Source: Scortum barcoo (lineage: Eukaryota; Chordata; Actinopteri; Centrarchiformes; Terapontidae). From it: a DNA stretch of 64,000 nt. Each line of letters starts with the position of its first letter. The stretch's first letter is position 1. The stretch lies in assembly GCA_023238725.1 (NCBI GenBank), contig CM041548.1, forward strand, positions 16,389,752 to 16,453,751. The letters are read 5' to 3'. The notes under the pieces were generated by a model, which made no database searches, was not told the origin of the DNA, and saw only the letters and a list, made by a program, of their open reading frames with translations. This document shows, piece by piece, positions 58,439-64,000 of this stretch. The position numbers and the translations under genes were made by a program.

Positions 58439-58678
58439 TCCCATTTATCTAATCATAGACTGTGCATGGTTATAGCTGCTTTCAGTGTGTACTCTTGCTG
58501 CAATTGCCTGCTATTCTAAAAAGAGCTTTAAGCCAGTGGTTCTCAGCTGGTTTTGCATCTGGATTAAATTCTGATCTAGAAGTTACAGTCAGTTGCATGA
58601 GACAGTGACATATAAGAGTTGTTATTTTTGACTAAAGTGATCTGGTGCTATGTCATTTGCAGCATTCCTTGTGGTCAC

Positions 58679-58684
58679 AATAAA
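58679..58684 (+). terminator. clec3b: clec3b poly(A) signal
   Basis: AATAAA about 240 bases after the clec3b stop; a second hexamer at 59177-59182 could serve a longer transcript. Confidence 0.6.
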
Positions 58685-59782
58685 ACCAAGAAGAACACAG
58701 TTCAGTGTAGAATAAGCTAGAGATTGTGGGGCATCATCTCCTCCAAAGAAAATCAATGATTGCTGCCTTCATTTAATGCAAAAAAAAGCAAGATTATCAT
58801 GCTTCCAGTCATTTCAAAGCATTTATATTGGATGTTCATCATTCAAAATACCAGTATTCCTGCATCAAAAGGTTTGTGTAGGTGCTGGCACCTTCCACAA
58901 TTCTCAGAACTGCATGTAACCTTGCATGATTTCCACACATCCACACCTCTGTTACAGAAGGGTCCATAAGTCACTGGTTGAGAGCCACTGGTTTAAACTC
59001 AGGCGTCCCTTCTCAACTACTGTATTTTAACGACAAGACTCAAATGGAGCCACAATTGTAAGAGAAACTGCATTAAAAAAAATAACTCTTCCACCACAGT
59101 GTTTCAACAGATGATTTCAGATTGCTAGCCTTGTATTCTCCTGTCTAGCCTGATGTAACCTGAAAAAATGACCATCAATAAACCGTGAAAAACATCTTCT
59201 TCTATTCTTCTACTGTCATTGTCATTTTCTTGTAGCTCTCAGAAATGCAAATAGATGTTTCTCAAAATGTCAAACACCGTTCCCAAACTGAAAAAACTAA
59301 ATTTACATTTAAAAAACTGCATCTGCAAGAGATGTGGTGGAACTGTGTAAACCTGGCCTCTGCATTTGTTGTTTCCAGTAAAAACTCCTCCATGGGAAAC
59401 ACTGGCTACCGCTCTGTAGTCTGAGGTCGTCCACACCCTCCTTCACACTGTTTTTCACTGCCAGAGTTCCTGTGGTTGAAGTTGTTTTCACCATCCCGAA
59501 TGCAAAAGGTGAGTGTTTTAGCACCAGAGGGAAAATTAAGTGTGATGGCAGTCATTACCTCAAGTAATAACCGTTTCCATACCAGATCATTTTCTTAAAA
59601 TTTATTGCAAAAAAAAGAACAACAACTAAATCGTATTTACATGTTAAAAAAAAGAAATAACTAGTAAACAATATAAAAACACTTTTAAACAAGCACCAGA
59701 GGTACATGCACATTTTTTTTCATAGTCCCAGCTCCTGAATCTGTGCCACATACAGACATTTAATACAAACTAAAATCAAACA

Positions 59783-60273
59783 TTAAAGGAATTATTTGAC
59801 ATTTTTTGTTGCTCTGTTCCTGAGAGTTAGCTGTGAAGATGCGGAAGCAGCAGGTGGTGAAGAAACAGGTGGTTAGTTTAGCGTAGCTTAGCACAAAGGC
59901 TGGAAACGGGGGGGAACTGCTAGCCCTGCTCTGTCACAGTAACAAAATGCACCAACCAGCGCCTCTAAAGCTCAATAATAAGCAAGTTATATCTCCTTTG
60001 TTTACTCCATGTAAAAACCAAACATAAAAAAATTACTTATGGTATTGCGGGGTTATAAGATGGGGTATTTATTGGCTGGGAGCAGTGACTTTTAGTAATG
60101 ACAACACTATGCATTAAATAGATTCAGTGTCTTAATTTAATGAGCTTTAAAATGTGCTGGTAGGTGGGGTACCTTTGGACACCACAGGCTAGCTGTTTCC
60201 ACACTCAATCTTCTCATCTAACTCTCAGCCACGCAGCCGAAAAGCATCTCCCGAAGTGCCAAACTTCCTTTTA
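59783..60273. mobile_element. Foldback element, complete but diverged
   Basis: The left arm starts ttaaaggaattatttgacat and includes ggtggttagtttagcgtagc and cagcgcctctaaagctcaat. The centre holds attggctgggagcagtgact. The right arm includes aatgagctttaaaatgtgct, aatcttctcatctaactctc and ends gccaaacttccttttaga. Same family as 28.8 and 30.5 kb. Confidence 0.75.
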
Positions 60274-60453
60274 GAGGGATTCACAAATTCTCCTCTTAAA
60301 GCTTTAGAAATAACCGAGTTCTGACAAAGACGATGCACACACCATATTCAGAGGCTCGTCGAACTCAGGCTCCCTGAGTGTGATCGAGGCACAGGAGTTC
60401 ACATTGGTGCAGTCTGCAGACTATCTGCGCTGCGGGCCGGCGGTTTCATCACA

Positions 60454-60949
60454 CTACAACGACTCCTCTGGCAGTGGCTGTGGCTCCAGGTCAGCGCAGG
60501 ACAGCCGGATGGTGTTTATATCGCCTGTGCTCTTGAACGTGTACAGCTGATTGTCCACCATCCTGCTGTCCTGGAAGCCGAGGCTGTCCTGCCGGTTGAT
60601 GGGAGTGCGCGGACGGGACGGGATGAAACTCTCAGACGGATCCAGGAACGTGTACTGGTTCATCTCAGGCTCGGGGTCTGGTTCTTTGATTACAGGCAGC
60701 GGTGTGTCAGTCGGGCCTGTGAATGTTTTATAAGAGTCCACCTGCATCCCGTTGTAGCGGTCCTGTAAGCTGCCCGTGTAGCTGGAGTCACCGCTCAGCA
60801 GGTGGCCGTACACCATCGTCTCGTCTATGGAGTCGTAGACGTGGGATTCGTTTTCAGAGCGAGTTTTGGTGAAGTGCCTGTCACCTGGGCGGAAGATGCT
60901 CCCTCTGCCAATGTAGGCGGAAGACTCCTTGTTCATTCTTTTCTTTTTC
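60454..60949 (-). CDS. cdcp1: cdcp1 last coding exon (cytoplasmic tail, stop)
   Basis: 496 bases after acceptor ctgaacag. It encodes KKKRMNKESSAYIGRG, the paired tyrosine motif SHVYDSIDETMVYGHLL, VDSYKTFTG, MNQYTFLDPS and the acidic/proline end PQPLPEESL with its stop at 60454-60456. Extra tyrosines (SSYTGS, DRYNG, NQLYTF) are not obvious in the human tail. Confidence 0.93.
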
Positions 60950-63949
60950 CTGTTCAGAAAGATGAGGGCACACCACATATATTTAAATCACAGTGATTTG
61001 ATAAACTGCTTTTATTCTCAAGCGGGAGTAGAATTGTGGGATTTGTACTTTTAAACTTCACTTAAGTTCAAAATCCCATGGTTTGATAAATACGGGCCCA
61101 GAGGTTAAGTTAACCTTTGCTACAGGTGTACTCACTTTATGATGATGCATACAGCAGCCAGCACTGCGAGCAAAAGCAAAAGAGCTCCTAGTGTCCCAAG
61201 GACAATGGCCAGGAGATCTGCAGAGGCAAAAAGAAGATGACAGAATTTAAGTACTTTACTTTAGATATACAGCGTTTTTATATGAATATGAAAGGATCAA
61301 AGGCCTAAATGAGCCCTGCTTGCTTACTGGACTTCTTCTGTAGAACAATTTCGGTGAGTGCACCGAAGTTTCCCCCCTCAGGTAAACAGTTGGACATGTT
61401 GAGATAGAAACTCTGCGGCACCATCAGCGGCACCATCAGCTTGTTTTCGGCTTGCTGGTCTTCCCTGTGGCTCAGGATCTCCTCTTCCTGCCCCAGCATC
61501 TTCACATTAATTGAGGTATGCGCGTCTTTGCACTTGGGCTGGCTGATGTTGACGAACCGCATGTGTGCCTGGTACTGGCTCGGGAATGTGACGATCCAGG
61601 AGACGGTGGAGGAAGGGCTCATACCTTCAGGCCAGTTAGGGGTGGCCAGCAGGGTCGAGGACAACGTATTTTGACTGACTCTGTAAATAATGGTCTCTTA
61701 AAAAAAAAAAAAAAAAAAAAAAGGGGGGGAGGGAAATAATGCTGAGTGTCAGTACTGACTAATCTTTGCTGCTCTGCAAATTTAACAGGTGACTCCAGCG
61801 TTCACAGTACAACAGTGCCCCTGTGTGGAATTTAAAAGTACAGTGAATGTGCTCTATTTGCGCACATCTTAAAAGTAGCATGACAAATTTTAGGAGAATG
61901 CACACACAGATCTCCTACTAGGTCTGCAAATAACAATTGTTTTCATAATCAATGAATTTTCTAAATGTTTTCTTGATGATTCAATTAACTGTTTAGTCTG
62001 CAAATGTCAGAAAATAGTTAAAAATGCAATTTCCCAGAGCCCAAGGTGACATTTTGAAAATATTTTGTTTATCCAACCAACAAGCTAATTTACTGCCATG
62101 GAAGAGACAAGACAACCACTATTAACATGGATGCCTGTTAATGATCTACTGATGGACCAGTTTCACCACAGTGCTGCTACTGTCTACCAACAAACAATCA
62201 GAAAACATGTCCTAACTTGTTGCATTAAACTGTTGATGAACTGTGGAGGAGGCTGCAACAGACCTGACAGTTAATAAAGATCGTCATAGCAATTAAGCAG
62301 TACTCTTAATGTTTATTTATGGGCGACAGAACTAGCTGTAAACACGACACTGACAGACACCTTATAAAGAACGAACACGTTTGCAAACAGTCGCTTATGT
62401 ACACATCCAGCAGACAAGGATCAACATTAGCATTCATCAGTCGTGTTTGTGTCCACCTGATGGATTTAAGTTCACTCTCCTTTAGCTCTCTTTGGGTCTG
62501 AATTAACTCCTGAAGGAAATATCTGGCTCATTTCTACTTGAAATGTCGCAAGATGAATTCCATCAACAGGCGTTTTTTTTTTACCGCAGACATGCTGACT
62601 TGTCAAAGCTGGAGAGCGCAGATGTTACTAAGGTCATTTAAGATGGCTCTGTTCCAGCAATTATCACAGTGCAATGCAGCAATTTATAATGTTATTTGCT
62701 CCACCTGTGCTTGGCAGATCAAAATGTCTGGTTGTGAAGATATTATTTCTGTACAGGAATATATCTGTTCAACTTTAGTTACACTCCACAGTTTCCACCC
62801 AGGTCATTTGCAGGTGATGTCCACTCAATACTGATGTCCACTGAAATCTGATTTAAATGTGTTAAAACTCTTATAAGAGTAAAAGGACAATACAATTGAG
62901 TTTAAATTATAAGTTAATTAAAAATTCTCTGATTTAACTTTTCAAAATGAGAATTTGCTGCTTTTTGTGGACATACATGATAGTAAACTCAATATCTTTG
63001 GATTTTGGACAATTGTTTGGAGAAAACAGTTAAAATGAAGATCCCACCTTGAGCTCGGGGTATACATAGTATATATATTTTTCTAACAAAATGATTAATA
63101 AACTAAATGAGAAAATACTCTGCAGATTAGTTGAAAACTAAAAAAGCCCTCAGTATATTAATGCCTTACCTGGGATCTCCTGACTGAAGCTGACATTGAG
63201 AAAAGGCTCCCTGTTCTTGCTGAAGTCCCACATCGTGGCTGTCACAGAGACGTTGGTGTGCATCTGAACTTTCTGGATGACTCCATTAAAGCAGAAATCT
63301 CCAACAGAAAACCCATTGTCCCCTGGTACATGGAGGGAGATGGACTGTTGACACTCCTGGCCAGGAAGGGACTGTTTTAGACTCCCTGTGGGCGACACCA
63401 GGTCCACTGTGCCGTCCTCGGGGATGCTGATGTGCCAGGTGAAGCTGTGGAGAGGCATCGGTAGGGAGGAAGCCAGTTGGGGTACCACAAGGAGAGTCGA
63501 CGGGCACAACGCCACATTTTGACACCCTGTGATTGAAAATGAAGATTATGTTTCCAACAAAAGGAAGGGCTCATGTAACAAATGTAAAGATATACTTGAC
63601 TTAAAGGAATAGTTCCACATTATTCATGTCGTGTCATGACTTGATATAATATTTCTTTCAGATGTGATAGACCTCTTTTCAGCTGAGAGAAAACAACAAA
63701 GCTACAAGTAGTTTAGCTAATAACAAGCATGGCCAAAGAAAAACGCCTTACCAATAATTTCACTGGCAGTCAGGCGCACATCTTCATTTGGACAGTCGAG
63801 GAAGGAGAGGGTGGCCTTGGTGCCTGCAGGCACGTTTATCTTCTCTTGAACCTTAGAGTTAATGCTCATCTCACAATTTGGATCATTTCCCACTTTTTCT
63901 ATCTGCAGGGACACTCCTTGGTATTTGGTAAGATCCACCGTACTCACAA
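60454..63949 (-). CDS. cdcp1: cdcp1, CUB domain-containing protein 1 (3' part, last five coding exons)
   Basis: A single-pass surface glycoprotein with extracellular CUB-like domains and a cytoplasmic tail phosphorylated by Src-family kinases, which recruits PKC-delta in mammals. Exons in the window: 63752-63949, 63170-63526, 61328-61696, 61136-61217, 60454-60949 (about 500 codons). The first two match the mammalian region beginning YVVDLSNERAMSLTIE (fish STVDLTKYQGVSLQIE); the third contains LATPNWPEGMSPSSTVSWIV, a CUB-like segment. The fourth encodes the helix LLAIVLGTLGALLLLLAVLA and on to IIIK, followed by KKKKRMNK. The tail keeps the tyrosine sites SHVYDSIDETMVYGHLL, VDSYKTF and NQYTFLD, equivalent as I remember to human Tyr734/743, 762 and 806. 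All junctions are GT-AG and phase-consistent. The signal peptide and N-terminal domains are beyond the right edge. Confidence 0.93.
61136..61217 (-). CDS. cdcp1: cdcp1 transmembrane exon
   Basis: 82 bases between acceptor ctctgcag and donor gtgagt; an uninterrupted hydrophobic helix ending CIIIK. Too short to stand out as an ORF. Confidence 0.92.
61328..61696 (-). CDS. cdcp1: cdcp1 membrane-proximal CUB-like exon
   Basis: 369 bases, beginning AG ACC ATT after acceptor AAG that is preceded by a 22-base T tract, and ending TCC A before gtaagc. Includes NWPEGMSPSSTVSWIVTF, SQPKCKDAHTSINVKML and SFYLNMSNCLPEGGNF. Confidence 0.92.
61697..63169 (-). other. cdcp1: cdcp1 intron
   Basis: 1.5 kb. It has a 23-base A run (plus strand 61700-61722) directly at the acceptor and family C repeat copies at about 61918-62130 (gagcccaaggtgacattttg) and 62900-63130. 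The middle part holds no recognised feature. Confidence 0.75.
61918..62130 (+). repeat. Interspersed repeat family C copy
   Basis: Landmarks aggtctgcaaataacaattg, tgtcagaaaatagttaaaaa, ttcccagagcccaaggtgac and tttatccaaccaacaagcta; the best-preserved copy of this family in the window. Confidence 0.65.
63170..63526 (-). CDS. cdcp1: cdcp1 extracellular exon
   Basis: 357 bases between acceptor aatcacag and donor gtaagg. It encodes GCQNVALCPSTLLVV, LHSFTWHISIPEDGTVDLVS, CQQSISLHVPGDNGFSVGDF and PFLNVSFSQEIP, matching mammalian CDCP1 residue spacing. Confidence 0.92.
63752..63949 (-). CDS. cdcp1: cdcp1 extracellular exon (first in window)
   Basis: 198 bases between acceptor ccctcttag and donor gtaagg. 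It encodes VSTVDLTKYQGVSLQIEKVG to DVRLTASEIIG. The ATG further right (MVTVVLCC) reads through the acceptor and is not the gene start: the sequence aligns to the middle of mammalian CDCP1, so upstream exons must lie beyond position 64000. Confidence 0.9.
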
Positions 63950-64000
63950 CTAAGAGGGAGACACAACATAGAACAACAGTCACCATTTAAGTCATCTTCA

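Larger units (their letters stand above)
58439..60453. other. Spacer between convergent clec3b and cdcp1
   Basis: 2 kb with both 3' UTRs. clec3b poly(A) signals: AATAAA at 58679-58684, and another at 59177-59182. A possible cdcp1 signal on the minus strand is the complement of tttatt at 59601-59606. A foldback element lies at 59783-60273, inside the probable cdcp1 3' UTR. Confidence 0.65.

Noticed and set aside
58028..58444. 138-residue minus-strand frame opposite clec3b
   Set aside because: Exact antisense shadow of the lectin-domain exon.
61665..61680. Alternative cdcp1 acceptor tttacag at 61681-61687
   Set aside because: Using it would shorten the exon by 16 bases and break the reading frame.
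63717..63986. cdcp1 start at the ATG near 63986
   Set aside because: It lies upstream of a good acceptor (ccctcttag) and the exon aligns to the middle of mammalian CDCP1, so this is intron read-through, not the N-terminus.

Overview
This is nuclear DNA from a ray-finned fish, probably a percomorph teleost. The genes are split into short exons with GT-AG introns, and the proteins read as vertebrate orthologues. The spacers are full of teleost repeats: a nearly complete Rex3 retrotransposon, an L2-type LINE end, foldback elements, MITEs and microsatellites. There are no prokaryotic features. All gene names come from reading translated exons against remembered vertebrate families; no search was run.

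Layout. 1-14,360: the 5' part of osbpl10 on the minus strand (coding exons 1 and 2; the rest lies left of the window) with a 12 kb first intron. 14.4-25.7 kb: a repeat-rich spacer between divergent genes. 25.9-28.2 kb: tmem42, plus strand, three coding exons, complete. 28.2-35.9 kb: a spacer dominated by foldback elements. 35.9-40.5 kb: zdhhc3, minus strand, six coding exons, with an apparent one-base frame break near the N-terminus. 40.5-46.9 kb: a divergent spacer with a GC-rich promoter-like block at 44.7-45.1 kb. 46.9-51.2 kb: exosc7, plus strand, eight coding exons, 291 codons before the stop. 52.5-58.4 kb: clec3b (tetranectin), plus strand, three coding exons, with a 3.4 kb Rex3 copy in intron 2. 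60.45 kb to the right edge: the 3' part of cdcp1, minus strand (last five coding exons; upstream exons are outside).

The order and orientation tmem42(+)-zdhhc3(-)-exosc7(+)-clec3b(+)-cdcp1(-) is the human 3p21.31 arrangement as I remember it, without TGM4 between tmem42 and zdhhc3 and with osbpl10 beside tmem42. The genes are linked by ancestry, not by a shared pathway: lipid transfer, a small membrane protein, S-palmitoylation, RNA exosome, secreted lectin-like protein, and a Src-substrate receptor.

I found no convincing new multi-gene system. The most useful observations are the zdhhc3 frame break, a 35 bp Rex3 micro-insertion with a 12 bp target-site duplication, the complete but dead Rex3 in clec3b, a tRNA-headed SINE-like insert with a target-site duplication, a nested foldback element, and a polyalanine upstream ORF in tmem42.
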